Shown here: piece after piece, positions 51,448 to 60,732 of the stretch
Numbering within the stretch: position 1 is the first letter of the stretch
How the letters are laid out: every line of letters starts with the position of its first letter
From: Coralloluteibacterium thermophilum
Lineage (GTDB): Bacteria > Pseudomonadota > Gammaproteobacteria > Xanthomonadales > Xanthomonadaceae
Direction of reading: 5' to 3'
Assembly: GCF_042654365.1 (NCBI RefSeq)
Contig: NZ_JBHSGG010000024.1
Location: 25,492 to 89,491, forward strand
Length of the DNA stretch: 64,000 bases
Made by a program: the position numbers and the translations under genes
The notes under the pieces: generated by a model
What the model was told of the DNA's origin: nothing
The model's database searches: none
Seen by the model: the letters and a program-made list of their open reading frames with translations, nothing else

Positions 51448-52346
51448 CCACCCCACTGCCGCGCACCATCGAGGAATACCTCGCGCAGCTGCGCGCGGCG
51501 CTGCGCGACGCCGATCCCGCGCTCGTGCAGGACGCGCTCTACGACGCCGAGGAATACCTGCGCTCGGCCTTCGCGGAGCAGCCGGGGCGCCCGCCGGCCG
51601 AGGTGATCGCCGAGATCGCATCGAGCTACGGCGCGCCGGAGGAGGTGGCCGAGATCTACCGCGACCAGGAAGTCACCGTGCAGCGCGCGCTGCGCCCGCC
51701 GCCGGCGCCGCGGCCGCGCGGCGCGCTGGCGCGCTTCTTCGGCGTCGCGGTCGAGCCGCGCACCTACGGCGCGCTGTTCTACCTCGCGCTGTCGCTGGCG
51801 ACCGGCGTCTTCTACTTCACCTGGGTGGTGACGGGCCTCGCGCTCTCGGCGGGGCTGTCGATCCTGATCGTCGGCATCCCCTTCGTGATCCTGTTCTTCG
51901 CCACGACGCGCGTGCTGGCGCTGATGGAAGGCCGCATCGTCGAGGCCATGCTCGGCGAACGCATGCCGCGCCGGCCGCTGTACGCCGCGCGCGACCGCCC
52001 GCTGCTCGCGCGCATCGGCGCGATGTTCACCGACATCCGCACCTGGTCGACCCTGCTCTACCTGGTGCTGATGCTGCCGCTGGGCGTCGTCTACTTCACC
52101 GTCCTCACCGTGCTGCTGGCGGTCGGGCTGTCGATCGCCGTGGCCCCGCTGGCGGGGGCGCTCGGGCTGGACATGCAGGTCTGGGTCGGCGGGCTCGAAC
52201 TCGTCGAACTGCCGCTGTGGACGTTCCCGCTCACCCTCGGCGTCGGCCTCCTGCTGCTGTTCGTCACCCTGCACGTCGCCCGCGGCATCGGCTGGCTGCA
52301 CGCGCAGCTCGCCAAGCACCTGCTGGTCCGCCCGCAGGCGGATTGA
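51444..52346 (+). CDS. HAAS-like plus putative-sensor membrane protein
   Basis: A 300-residue protein from a GTG start overlapping the PadR stop. The N-terminal 70 residues (EEYLAQLRAALRDADPALVQ, then YGAPEEVAEIYRDQ) form a HAAS-like soluble helical part. Four membrane helices follow in a 'putative sensor' domain found with PadR regulators (FYFTWVVTGLALSAGLSILI, then VGIPFVILFFATTR and a second helix pair). The pair most likely senses an envelope signal, as in DUF1700-PadR systems. The regulated genes are unknown. Confidence 0.85.
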   Translation: MTTPLPRTIEEYLAQLRAALRDADPALVQDALYDAEEYLRSAFAEQPGRPPAEVIAEIASSYGAPEEVAEIYRDQEVTVQRALRPPPAPRPRGALARFFGVAVEPRTYGALFYLALSLATGVFYFTWVVTGLALSAGLSILIVGIPFVILFFATTRVLALMEGRIVEAMLGERMPRRPLYAARDRPLLARIGAMFTDIRTWSTLLYLVLMLPLGVVYFTVLTVLLAVGLSIAVAPLAGALGLDMQVWVGGLELVELPLWTFPLTLGVGLLLLFVTLHVARGIGWLHAQLAKHLLVRPQAD

Positions 52347-52390
52347 GGGCGGAAGCCTGCACGAGGAGGTGCGTGTGCGGCGCTGGGCTT

Positions 52391-52981
52391 CTAGCCCACC
52401 TCCAGCGCCGCCGCATCGCCCAGGCGTGCGGGGGAGAGCCAGCAGTGCGGGCCGCAGAAGGCGAAGCCCGCGCGCCCGAAGGCGCGGCGGTAGACGGCGG
52501 CGGGGCGGGGGATGAAGCCCTCCATGTCGCCGTCGATGGCGTCGTCCGCGCCGTAGACCTCCAGGAAGGCCATGCCGCTGCACAGTTCGGCGAAGCCGGA
52601 GAGGCCGCGCCGCAGCTCGGCGTCCGGGACGTAGTGCATGACGTCGGCGCAGACCAGCAGGTCCACCGGCGGGCCGGGGCGCAGCCAGGCCATGTCGCCG
52701 AACCGGGCCGGCCGCAGGTTGCGGCTGCGGCCGTAGCGGGCGATGGCGTACTCGCTGGAATCCAGCCCCAGGTACGAGACCCGGGGGCGGAGCTTGAGCA
52801 GGGGCGCGCGCCACGCGCCTTCGCCGCAGCCGACGTCGAGCACGCTGCGGATGGGGCGGCCGAGGTGGTACTCGGCCACGGCCACGGCGGCGGCGACCTT
52901 GTGCGCGAGCGCCTGGCCGCCCCCGATGCCGCGGCCGCGGTACCAGCGGTCGAAGTAGGCGCGGTCGTACTGCTTGTCCAT
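52391..52981 (-). CDS. SAM-dependent methyltransferase, class I
   Basis: A 196-residue methyltransferase. Motif I (RSVLDVGCGEGAWRAPLLKL, about residues 42-61) binds SAM, and motif post-I YLGLDSSEYAIARYG contains the acidic residue contacting the ribose. Motif IV (DLLVCADVMHYVPDAEL) is present. It begins MDKQYDRAYFDRWYRGR. The substrate is not indicated. The gene lies just beyond a minus-strand terminator, which may attenuate its transcription. Confidence 0.85.
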   Translation of the reverse strand: MDKQYDRAYFDRWYRGRGIGGGQALAHKVAAAVAVAEYHLGRPIRSVLDVGCGEGAWRAPLLKLRPRVSYLGLDSSEYAIARYGRSRNLRPARFGDMAWLRPGPPVDLLVCADVMHYVPDAELRRGLSGFAELCSGMAFLEVYGADDAIDGDMEGFIPRPAAVYRRAFGRAGFAFCGPHCWLSPARLGDAAALEVG

Positions 52982-53032
52982 GGGCGCTCGCCGGAAAGGG
53001 GCGGCGATTGTCGCAGTTGCGGGCCCCGGGCG

Positions 53033-53059
53033 AAAAAAAAGCCGGGCGGCAGCCCGGCT
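53033..53059 (-). terminator. Strong terminator on the minus strand, orphan or attenuator
   Basis: An 8-bp perfect stem (AGCCGGGC/GCCCGGCT, loop of four) is followed on the minus strand by eight T residues, a textbook intrinsic terminator. No minus-strand CDS ends nearby; the next genes right of it run on the plus strand. It lies in the leader of the methyltransferase gene, so it is either an attenuator or ends an independent small RNA. Confidence 0.8.
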
Positions 53060-53184
53060 CTGGAGAGAGACCTCATCGGTTCGCACCGTGGTGCGGGCTC
53101 CTCGGACGGCGCGGAGGGAGGGGGCGCGCGCAGCCGGAAACCTGGCGCTATCCTGCCGCGCCGTCCCTGAGCGTCCGCCAACAT

Positions 53185-54525
53185 ATGGAATCCAAACGAT
53201 TTCCTCGCCCCGCGCTCACGCTGGGCAGGGGCGGGGGTGGGGCGGTGAGCGCGCTCCGGCTGGCGGCGCGCCAGGCCCGGCGGCTGCACCTGCACGCGCA
53301 GGGGCTCGCGGCGCCGCCGCGGCGCCGGGCGCGGCCGGAGGACGTGGTGGACGCGGTGCGGCGGATGCAACTGCTGCAGATCGACACCATCCAGGTGGTC
53401 GCGCGCAGTCCCTACCTGGTGCTGTTCTCGCGGCTCGGCGGCTACCCGCGCGAATGGCTCGACCAGGCCCTGGCCCGCGGTGCGCTGTTCGAGACCTGGG
53501 CGCACGAGGCCTGCTTCGCGCCGATCGAGACCCTGCACCTGCACGGCGCGCGCGACGAGCCCGCGCGGCACTGGGCGCGGCGGCGGGCGGAGCGGATGCT
53601 CGCCGAGCATCCGCAGGCCATGCACGCCCTGCTCGACCACGTCCGCCGCCACGGCGAAGCGCGCTCCAGCGACTTCGAGCGCAGCGGCGGCGCGGCCCAG
53701 GGCTGGTGGGACTGGAAGCTCGAGAAGCAGGCGCTGGAAGCCTGGTTCGCGCTGGGCGCGCTGATGGTCGCGCGGCGCGAGAACCTCCAGCGCGTCTATG
53801 CGCTGCGCGAGACGGTGCTGGCCCGGGCCGGGGCGCTGCCGGAGCCGCCGGTGCCCGATCCCGCGGCACGGCGGCGCGAGGTGGTGCTGCGCTCCGTGCA
53901 GGCGCTGGGCATCGCACGGGCGCGCTGGATCGCGGACTACTTCCGCATCGCGCCGCGCGTCGGCCCGGAGGAGCTGGCGCCGTTGGTCGAGGCGGGCCAC
54001 CTGCTGCGGGTCGAGGTGGACGGCTGGCCGGACCCCGGCTACGTGCATGCCGCGCACGCCGGGGCGCTGGAGGCCGCCGCCGCCGGGCGGCTGAAGGCGC
54101 GGCACACGACGCTGCTCTCGCCCTTCGATCCGGTGGTCTGGGACAGGGAACGCGCGCGTGCGCTGTTCGGCTTCGACTACCGCATCGAGTGCTACGTGCC
54201 GGAACCCAGGCGGCGTTACGGGTACTTCGTCCTGCCGATCCTGCGCGGCGATGCGCTGGTGGGGCGGCTCGACGCCAAGGCGCACCGTAGCGAAGGCGTG
54301 TTCGAGGTGCGCGGGCTGTGGCTGGAGGAGGGCGTGCGCGCGTCCTCGGCGCTGCTGAAGGACATCGCCACGGCCGTGGCGCGCGCGGCGGCCTGGCACG
54401 GCACGCCGGAGGTCCGCGTGCTGCGGACCCGTCCGTCCGCCCTGCTGGCGCCGCTGCGGGCCGCCGTGGCGGCGGTCAGCGCATCCGCCGCGCCAGTGCG
54501 GCGCGCTCGCGCTCCAGCCGCATGA
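53185..54525 (+). CDS. YcaQ-type DNA glycosylase (winged-helix HTH_42 family)
   Basis: A 446-residue protein of the AlkZ/YcaQ superfamily; E. coli YcaQ (AlkX) unhooks DNA interstrand crosslinks. The catalytic QxD motif is visible in QLLQIDTIQVVARSPYLVLF (about residues 64-83), followed by the DNA-binding winged helices (EVVLRSVQALGIARARWIAD) and the long beta part HTTLLSPFDPVVWDRERA. The 3' end overlaps the convergent PilZ gene by 50 bp. There is no signal peptide; the role is cytosolic DNA repair. Confidence 0.88.
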   Translation: MESKRFPRPALTLGRGGGGAVSALRLAARQARRLHLHAQGLAAPPRRRARPEDVVDAVRRMQLLQIDTIQVVARSPYLVLFSRLGGYPREWLDQALARGALFETWAHEACFAPIETLHLHGARDEPARHWARRRAERMLAEHPQAMHALLDHVRRHGEARSSDFERSGGAAQGWWDWKLEKQALEAWFALGALMVARRENLQRVYALRETVLARAGALPEPPVPDPAARRREVVLRSVQALGIARARWIADYFRIAPRVGPEELAPLVEAGHLLRVEVDGWPDPGYVHAAHAGALEAAAAGRLKARHTTLLSPFDPVVWDRERARALFGFDYRIECYVPEPRRRYGYFVLPILRGDALVGRLDAKAHRSEGVFEVRGLWLEEGVRASSALLKDIATAVARAAAWHGTPEVRVLRTRPSALLAPLRAAVAAVSASAAPVRRARAPAA

Positions 54526-55201
54526 CGTAGCGGTTGAGGCTGCGCTGCAGCCCGTTGCCGGGCTGCTGGAACTGGCAGCCGGCCAGGCGCACTTCGGCGC
54601 CGCGGAAGGTCGCGGGCGCCAGGCGGACGATGCGCAGGCCGAACCGCAGGTCCGGCTCGTCGGGCAGGTCCATGCGGCAGCGCGCCAGCTCCAGCCCCGG
54701 ACGGAAGCGCGGATCCCCGGCCGGCACCCGCAGCCCCAGGCCGCCGGCGCTGAGGTCGACCACGGTCGCCACGAACTCGCCGCCGTCTTCCAGGCCGCCG
54801 AGCGTGCACTGGAGGGGCGCGGCGGGCGGAAGTTCGAGGCGGTAGAACTCCCGCCGCTGCAGTTCGACGACGAGCTCAGGCAGCGGCGCCACGAAGGCCT
54901 CGCGGCCCTCGTGCACGCCCAGCCGGCAGGGCCCGCAGTCGAAGCGGACCGGCACGCTGTCCAGGCGCGTGCGGCAGGACAGGCGCGCGCCGGCGCCGAC
55001 GCGACGGTCGAGCGCGGCATCCGGGCTGGTGTCGAGCACCAGTCCCGCGTCGTCGGCCGCGAGCACGGCGGTGAGGAAGGAGCGGCCGTCGCCCGCGAGC
55101 TGGGCGTCGAGCAGGCAGCCGCGGTCGAGCATGGTGCGCAGGAGCGCGACGATCCGCGCCCGGTCGCTGATCGCATTGCCGGCCGAATCCGCTTCGCTCA
55201 T
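54476..55201 (-). CDS. Flagellar-brake-like PilZ-domain protein (YcgR type)
   Basis: A 241-residue c-di-GMP effector with the YcgR N-terminal domain (about 15-105) and a PilZ domain. The c-di-GMP-binding motifs are RREFYRLELP and DLSAGGLGL. YcgR proteins slow flagellar rotation when c-di-GMP is high; no flagellar genes are in the window, so the target here is open. It is divergent from the symporter gene and its 3' end overlaps the glycosylase gene. Confidence 0.88.
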   Translation of the reverse strand: MSEADSAGNAISDRARIVALLRTMLDRGCLLDAQLAGDGRSFLTAVLAADDAGLVLDTSPDAALDRRVGAGARLSCRTRLDSVPVRFDCGPCRLGVHEGREAFVAPLPELVVELQRREFYRLELPPAAPLQCTLGGLEDGGEFVATVVDLSAGGLGLRVPAGDPRFRPGLELARCRMDLPDEPDLRFGLRIVRLAPATFRGAEVRLAGCQFQQPGNGLQRSLNRYVMRLERERAALARRMR

Positions 55202-55382
55202 TCGTGTGTCCGCTCCCCGGATCCCCTGCACGTGCCTATCGGCCGCCCCGGGGAATTCTTGAGCCCCCCGTGGAACACACTCGACCGCGGGCTCCATCGT
55301 GCGACCGGGCCGCACGGAGTAAGGTGCGCGCCATGTGTGGCCGGCGGGCGTGCCCGCGGCCGTCGTTCCGCCCGGATTCCCG

Positions 55383-56702
55383 ATGCCCCGTTTCCTCTCC
55401 GCCTGGTTCCGCATTCCCTTCTGGCAGCGCGTGCTGGGCGCCTTCGTGCTCGGCGCCCTGGTCGGCTGGCTGGTCGGTCCCGCCGCCGAGACCTGGTTCC
55501 AGCCGCTCGGCACGCTCTACGTGAACCTCATCCGCATGATCGCCACGCCGCTGGTGTTCTTCGCGGTCATCAACGCGGTCGCCTCGCTGCATGGGCAGCG
55601 CTCCATCGCGGCGCTCGGCGGACGGACCTTCGGCTGGTTCGCGGCGACGGCGGTGCTGGCGGTGGGCGTCGGGCTGGCGGTCGCCTACGTCTTCAACCCG
55701 GGGCTCGGGGTGGAGCCGGGCTCGCTGGCGATGGCCGCGGACTACGCGCCGCGCGAGGTGCCGACGCCGGTCGAGGTGCTGCTCGCCGTGGTGCCCACCA
55801 ATCCGTTCGCGGCGCTGGCCGAGGGGCGGATCCTGCAGGTGATCTTCTTCGCGGGCCTGCTCGGCTTCGCCCTGGTGAAGCTGGGCGAGCGCGCCGCCGG
55901 GCTGCGGAGCCTGGTCGGGCAGGCGAGCGACGTGATGATCCAGGTCACCCGCTTCGTGCTCGAGGTGACGCCGATCGGCACCTTCGGCCTGATCGCCGCC
56001 CTGGTCGGCGCCTACGGCTTCGAGCGCCTGCTGCCGCTGGGCAACTTCGTGATCGCCCTGTACGCGGCGTGCGCGCTGCACATCGTCGTGGTGTACGGCG
56101 GCCTGCTGCTCGCGCACGGGCTGAATCCGCTGAAGTTCTTCCGCGGCGCCGCGCCCGGCATGCAGGTGGCCTTCGTGAGCTCGTCGAGCTTCGCCTCCAT
56201 GCCGGTGGCGCTGCGCGCGGTGACCCACAACCTGGGCGTCAACCGCGACTACGCCGCATTCGCCGTGCCGCTGGGCGCGAGCATCAAGATGGACGGCTGC
56301 GGGGCGATCTATCCGACGCTGGCGTCGATCTTCATCGCCCAGTACTTCGGCATCGAGCTCAGCTTCGCCCAGTACGCCGCCATCCTGCTGGCCTCGGTGC
56401 TCGGCAGCTTCGGCACCGCCGGCGTGCCGGGCACGGCGGTGGTGATGGCGACCGTGGTGCTCTCGGCGGCGGGGCTGCCGCTGGAGGGGCTGGGCCTGCT
56501 GCTCGCGATCGACCGCATCCTCGACATGATGCGCACCATGACCAACGTCACCGGGCAGATGCTGGTGCCGGTGCTGGTCGCGCGCGAACAGGGCCTGCTC
56601 GACCGTACGGTCTACGAGACGGCGTCGAGCGACGTGGGCATCGGCGCCGGGGACGAGGCCGGGCCGAAGGGCGATCCGGACGTGCCGGCGCGCCAGGGCT
56701 AG
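55383..56702 (+). CDS. Dicarboxylate/amino acid:cation symporter (GltP/DctA family)
   Basis: A 439-residue inner-membrane transporter of the DAACS family, which takes up glutamate, aspartate or C4-dicarboxylates with H+ or Na+. Signature parts are ATPLVFFAVINAV, the re-entrant hairpin FVSSSSFASMPVAL, and PLGASIKMDGCGAIYPTLAS with the NMDGT-like motif altered to KMDGC, followed by GTAGVPGTAVVMATVVLSAA. The Asp/Asn of the substrate site in helix 8 (IDRILDMMRTMTNVTG) is present. It is divergent from the PilZ gene. Confidence 0.93.
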   Translation: MPRFLSAWFRIPFWQRVLGAFVLGALVGWLVGPAAETWFQPLGTLYVNLIRMIATPLVFFAVINAVASLHGQRSIAALGGRTFGWFAATAVLAVGVGLAVAYVFNPGLGVEPGSLAMAADYAPREVPTPVEVLLAVVPTNPFAALAEGRILQVIFFAGLLGFALVKLGERAAGLRSLVGQASDVMIQVTRFVLEVTPIGTFGLIAALVGAYGFERLLPLGNFVIALYAACALHIVVVYGGLLLAHGLNPLKFFRGAAPGMQVAFVSSSSFASMPVALRAVTHNLGVNRDYAAFAVPLGASIKMDGCGAIYPTLASIFIAQYFGIELSFAQYAAILLASVLGSFGTAGVPGTAVVMATVVLSAAGLPLEGLGLLLAIDRILDMMRTMTNVTGQMLVPVLVAREQGLLDRTVYETASSDVGIGAGDEAGPKGDPDVPARQG

Positions 56703-56724
56703 GCCATCGCGTCCGGGGCGGGCG

Positions 56725-57213
56725 TCAGATCCGGCTGTAGTGCCAGGACTGCATGCGCCCGTTGGCGTAGGGCATGACGCCGTGGAAGGCGCGCGGGTCG
56801 TCGTCGAACACCAGCGGCAGGAACTCGCGGTCGCCTTCCCACATCGGCAGCTCCATGATGCGGTCGAGCGGCTTCCACTCCAGGGTGCCTTCGGCGTTGC
56901 TGGTGTAGGGCGTGCCCTCGAAGGCGGTGATCACGAACACGAAGCCCAGCCAGTCCTCGCCGTTGCGCCCGAAGCCGGGCCAGCTGATGGTGCCGCGCAG
57001 GGTCATGGCGGTGCAGGCGATGCCGGCCTCCTCCATGATCTCGCGGCGCATGCCGGCCACCACGTCCTCGTCGCGCTCGAGCTTGCCGCCGAGGCCGTTG
57101 TACTTGCCCAGGTGCTCGTCCTCGGGCCGCGCGTTGCGGTGGATCATCAGCACCTGGCTGCGGTCCGGCGAGAGCACGTAGCCGAGGGTGCCGACGATGG
57201 GGGTGTAGGGCAT
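56725..57213 (-). CDS. NUDIX hydrolase, MutT/8-oxo-dGTP-like
   Basis: A 162-residue NUDIX hydrolase. The Nudix box is complete: GKLERDEDVVAGMRREIMEE followed by AGI. It starts MPYTPIVGTLGYVLSPDRSQ and has the GLGGK lead-in of enzymes hydrolysing oxidised nucleotides such as 8-oxo-dGTP. The substrate may be different. It converges on the symporter gene, with 22 bp between the two genes. Confidence 0.9.
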   Translation of the reverse strand: MPYTPIVGTLGYVLSPDRSQVLMIHRNARPEDEHLGKYNGLGGKLERDEDVVAGMRREIMEEAGIACTAMTLRGTISWPGFGRNGEDWLGFVFVITAFEGTPYTSNAEGTLEWKPLDRIMELPMWEGDREFLPLVFDDDPRAFHGVMPYANGRMQSWHYSRI

Positions 57214-57431
57214 GGCGTGACGGACGCGGTGTGCACGAAGGGGGCGGCATGATACGGCGAGGCAGGCGCCGTCGCGCCCTGGACCATCAACATCGAACGC
57301 CCGGCACGCCCGCCACCGGCTGCCGAAAGCGCCTTCATCGGCTGTTCCGGACATATGCCGGCCTCGCGCCTGCGGCGTCCGGACGCTAGCCTGACCCGCC
57401 TTTTCACCAAGCCAAAGCCAAGGAGCCGCCC

Positions 57432-58541
<1,110 letters not shown>

Positions 58542-58554
58542 CGTCCCGGTCGCC

Positions 58555-58878
58555 ATGAGGACGCTGCTGCTGTTCATGGCGACTGCGCTGGCCGAGATCG
58601 TCGGCTGCTACCTGCCGTACCTGTGGCTGCGCGAGGGGCGCAGCGCCTGGCTGCTGTTGCCGGCCGCCGGCGCGCTGGCGCTCTTCGTGTGGCTGCTGAG
58701 CCTGCACCCGACCGCGAGCGGCCGGGTGTACGCGGCCTACGGCGGCGTCTACGTCGCCGTCGCCCTGCTGTGGCTGTGGCAGGTGGACAGGGTGCGGCCG
58801 ACGCACTGGGACCTGCTCGGCGCGGCGGTCGCGCTCGCCGGCATGGCCATCATCATGTTCGCGCCGCGCCCGACCTGA
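58555..58878 (+). CDS. ynfA: YnfA/UPF0060 family small membrane protein
   Basis: A 107-residue protein with four membrane helices, starting RTLLLFMATALAEIVGCYLP and containing YLWLREGRSAWLLLP and GRVYAAYGGVYVAVALLWLW. UPF0060 proteins are members of the drug/metabolite transporter group with unknown substrate. It is inserted between frmA and fghA, the two enzymes for formaldehyde oxidation; whether it has a part in that process is not known. Confidence 0.92.
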   Translation: MRTLLLFMATALAEIVGCYLPYLWLREGRSAWLLLPAAGALALFVWLLSLHPTASGRVYAAYGGVYVAVALLWLWQVDRVRPTHWDLLGAAVALAGMAIIMFAPRPT

Positions 58879-58916
58879 GCCGGCGCCGGCATCCACGACA
58901 TCCGGGAGGCTTCACG

Positions 58917-59759
58917 ATGAGCATCGAGACCGTGTCCGAGCAGCGCTGCTTCGGCGGCATCCAGGGCACCTACCGGCACACCTCCACCGCCACGCGCGGC
59001 GAGATGACCTTCGCGGTCTACCAGCCCCCGGCGGTCGCCGAGCGGGCGTGCCCGGTGCTGTACTACCTGGCGGGCCTGACCTGCACGCCGGAGACCTTCA
59101 CCATCAAGGCCGGCGCGCAGCGCGTCGCGGCGGAGCTGGGCCTGGTCCTGGTGGCGCCGGACACCAGCCCGCGCAGCACCGGCATCGAGGGCATCACCGA
59201 CGCCTACGACTTCGGCGAGGGCGCGGGCTTCTACCTCGACGCGACCCAGGCGCCCTACGCCGAGCGCTTCAACATGTACTCCTACATCGTCGACGAGCTG
59301 CCCGGCATCGTCGCCGCGAACTTCCCCGTGGACACCGCGCGCACCGGCATCTTCGGCCATTCCATGGGCGGGCACGGTGCGCTGACCATCGCGCTCAGGA
59401 ACCCGCAGCGCTACCGCTCGGTCTCGGCCTTCGCGCCGATCGTGGCGCCGTCGCAGGTGCCGTGGGGCGAAAAGGCGCTGCCGAAGTACCTCGGCGAGGA
59501 CCGTGCGGCCTGGGCCACCTACGACACCGTCTCGCTGATCCGCGAGGGCCGGCGCGTCGACGGCACCATCCTCGTCGACCAGGGCGAGGCCGACCAGTTC
59601 CTGGCCGAGCAACTGCGCCCCGAACTGCTGGAGGACGCCTGCGCCGAGGCCGGCCAACCGCTCGAACTCCGCCGCCATCCCGGCTACGACCACAGCTACT
59701 GGTTCATCCAGACCTTCGTGGAGGATCACCTGCGGCATCATGCCGGGGTGTTGGGGTAG
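58917..59759 (+). CDS. fghA: S-formylglutathione hydrolase
   Basis: A 280-residue serine esterase that splits S-formylglutathione into formate and glutathione, the step after FrmA. The nucleophile elbow GIFGHSMGGHGALTIAL (about residue 147) and the motif PVLYYLAGLTCTPETF of esterase-D-type proteins are present; the acid is in VDQGEADQFL and the histidine in PGYDHSYWFIQTF. A GGGAGG ribosome site precedes the ATG. The 3' end abuts a heptamer array. Confidence 0.94.
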   Translation: MSIETVSEQRCFGGIQGTYRHTSTATRGEMTFAVYQPPAVAERACPVLYYLAGLTCTPETFTIKAGAQRVAAELGLVLVAPDTSPRSTGIEGITDAYDFGEGAGFYLDATQAPYAERFNMYSYIVDELPGIVAANFPVDTARTGIFGHSMGGHGALTIALRNPQRYRSVSAFAPIVAPSQVPWGEKALPKYLGEDRAAWATYDTVSLIREGRRVDGTILVDQGEADQFLAEQLRPELLEDACAEAGQPLELRRHPGYDHSYWFIQTFVEDHLRHHAGVLG

Positions 59760-59763
59760 GGGC

Positions 59764-59946
59764 CTGGAAAAGCGGGAATGGGGAGCCGGGAATCGGGACC
59801 TGGAGGGTGAGTCGCTCCTGGGCTCCGGGCTCCGGGCTCCGGGCTCCGGGCCCTGGGCCCTGGGCCCTGGGCCCTAAGCCGGACGTAGGGTCTCGGGAAC
59901 TCGTTGGCCTCCAAGTCCCGATTCCCACTTCCCGATTCCCGCCTCA
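59764..59946. repeat. Heptamer arrays GGGCTCC/GGGCCCT with inverted arms
   Basis: The gap begins with GCGGGAATGGGGAGCCGGGA, resembling the 27.85-kb element. It then has four GGGCTCC units and four or five GGGCCCT units. It ends with a C-rich arm (CCCGATTCCCACTTCCCGAT) that is complementary to the first part and almost identical to the C-rich arm at 27.95 kb. The hemJ-like gene starts 37 bp after it. Confidence 0.85.
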
Positions 59947-59982
59947 CCCATAATGGGCGCCTCACTCCCCAAGAGCGCTCCA

Positions 59983-60402
59983 ATGGCCTATCTCTGGACC
60001 AAGACCTTCCACCTCATCTTCGTGATCGCCTGGATGGCGGCGGTGTTCTACCTGCCGCGCATCCTGGTCAACATCGTCGAGGCGGGCGAGCAGCCGGCGG
60101 TGCGCGACCGGCTGGTGCTGATGGGGCGCAGGCTGTACCGGTTCGGCCACGTCATGTTCGGCCTCGCGTTCGTGCTGGGTCTCGCGCTGGCCTTCCACTT
60201 CGGCATCCTCGGCGGCTGGCTGCATGCCAAGATCGCGCTGGTCGTCCTGCTGCTGGTCCATTTCGTCGTCAGCGGCCGCTGGCTCAAGCGCGCCGCCGCC
60301 GGCACGGTGCCCATGTCCGCCAGGGGCCTGCGCTGGTTCAACGAGCTTCCGCTGCTGCTGCTGATCGGCATCGTGTTCCTGGTGGTGGCGAAGCCGTTCT
60401 GA
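59983..60402 (+). CDS. HemJ/CopD-like membrane protein
   Basis: A 139-residue inner-membrane protein with four helices. MAYLWTKTFHLIFVIAWMAA matches the start of HemJ (protoporphyrinogen oxidase) with its early histidine, and HAKIALVVLLLVHF gives the conserved His-Ala-Lys of helix 3. HemJ oxidises protoporphyrinogen IX in heme synthesis, but the length and some residues fit equally well a CopD-like protein; I consider HemJ the likelier. A CATAAT hexamer 28 nt before the ATG could be a -10 box. Confidence 0.8.
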   Translation: MAYLWTKTFHLIFVIAWMAAVFYLPRILVNIVEAGEQPAVRDRLVLMGRRLYRFGHVMFGLAFVLGLALAFHFGILGGWLHAKIALVVLLLVHFVVSGRWLKRAAAGTVPMSARGLRWFNELPLLLLIGIVFLVVAKPF

Positions 60403-60418
60403 AGGATGAGGGCGTAGA

Positions 60419-60660
60419 AGGGCTCGGGGCACAGGGCTCAGGGCTTAGGGCTTAGGGCTTAGGGCACAGGGCTTAGGGCTTAGGGCACAGGGCTTAGGGC
60501 TTAGGGCTTAGGGCTTAGGGCTTAGGGTTCGGGGCACTGGGTGGCTCGTTCTGTCGCACGCCCCGTGCCATGCCCCATGCCCCATGCCCGGTGCCCGGTG
60601 CCCGGTGCCCTACGCCCCAAGCCCCAAGCCCCCCCAAGCCCAACCAAGCCCCCCGCCCCT
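60419..60660. repeat. GGGCTTA/GGGCACA heptamer array with C-rich opposite arm
   Basis: At least fourteen 7-bp units (mostly GGGCTTA, some GGGCACA) run from 60419 to about 60530. A 30-bp spacer and a C-rich half (GCCCCATGCCCGGTGCCCGG, GCCCCAAGCCCCAAGCCCC) follow and point the other way. The 7-bp period is striking. Both promoter and 5' leader of the next gene lie beyond it (60660-60732). Confidence 0.9.
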
Positions 60661-60732
60661 GTAGCGCCCCCATCACCGGTTATGGTCTAGCCTCGACCTC
60701 CGGGTCCGATCCCCATCCGAGTCCCGCTCTCC

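Noticed and set aside
53061..53160. Possible tRNA or SAH riboswitch before the methyltransferase gene
   Set aside because: A GGTTCGCACC stretch and a CCGAGGAGC stretch suggested them, but neither a cloverleaf with CCA end nor the remaining SAH riboswitch segments are present.
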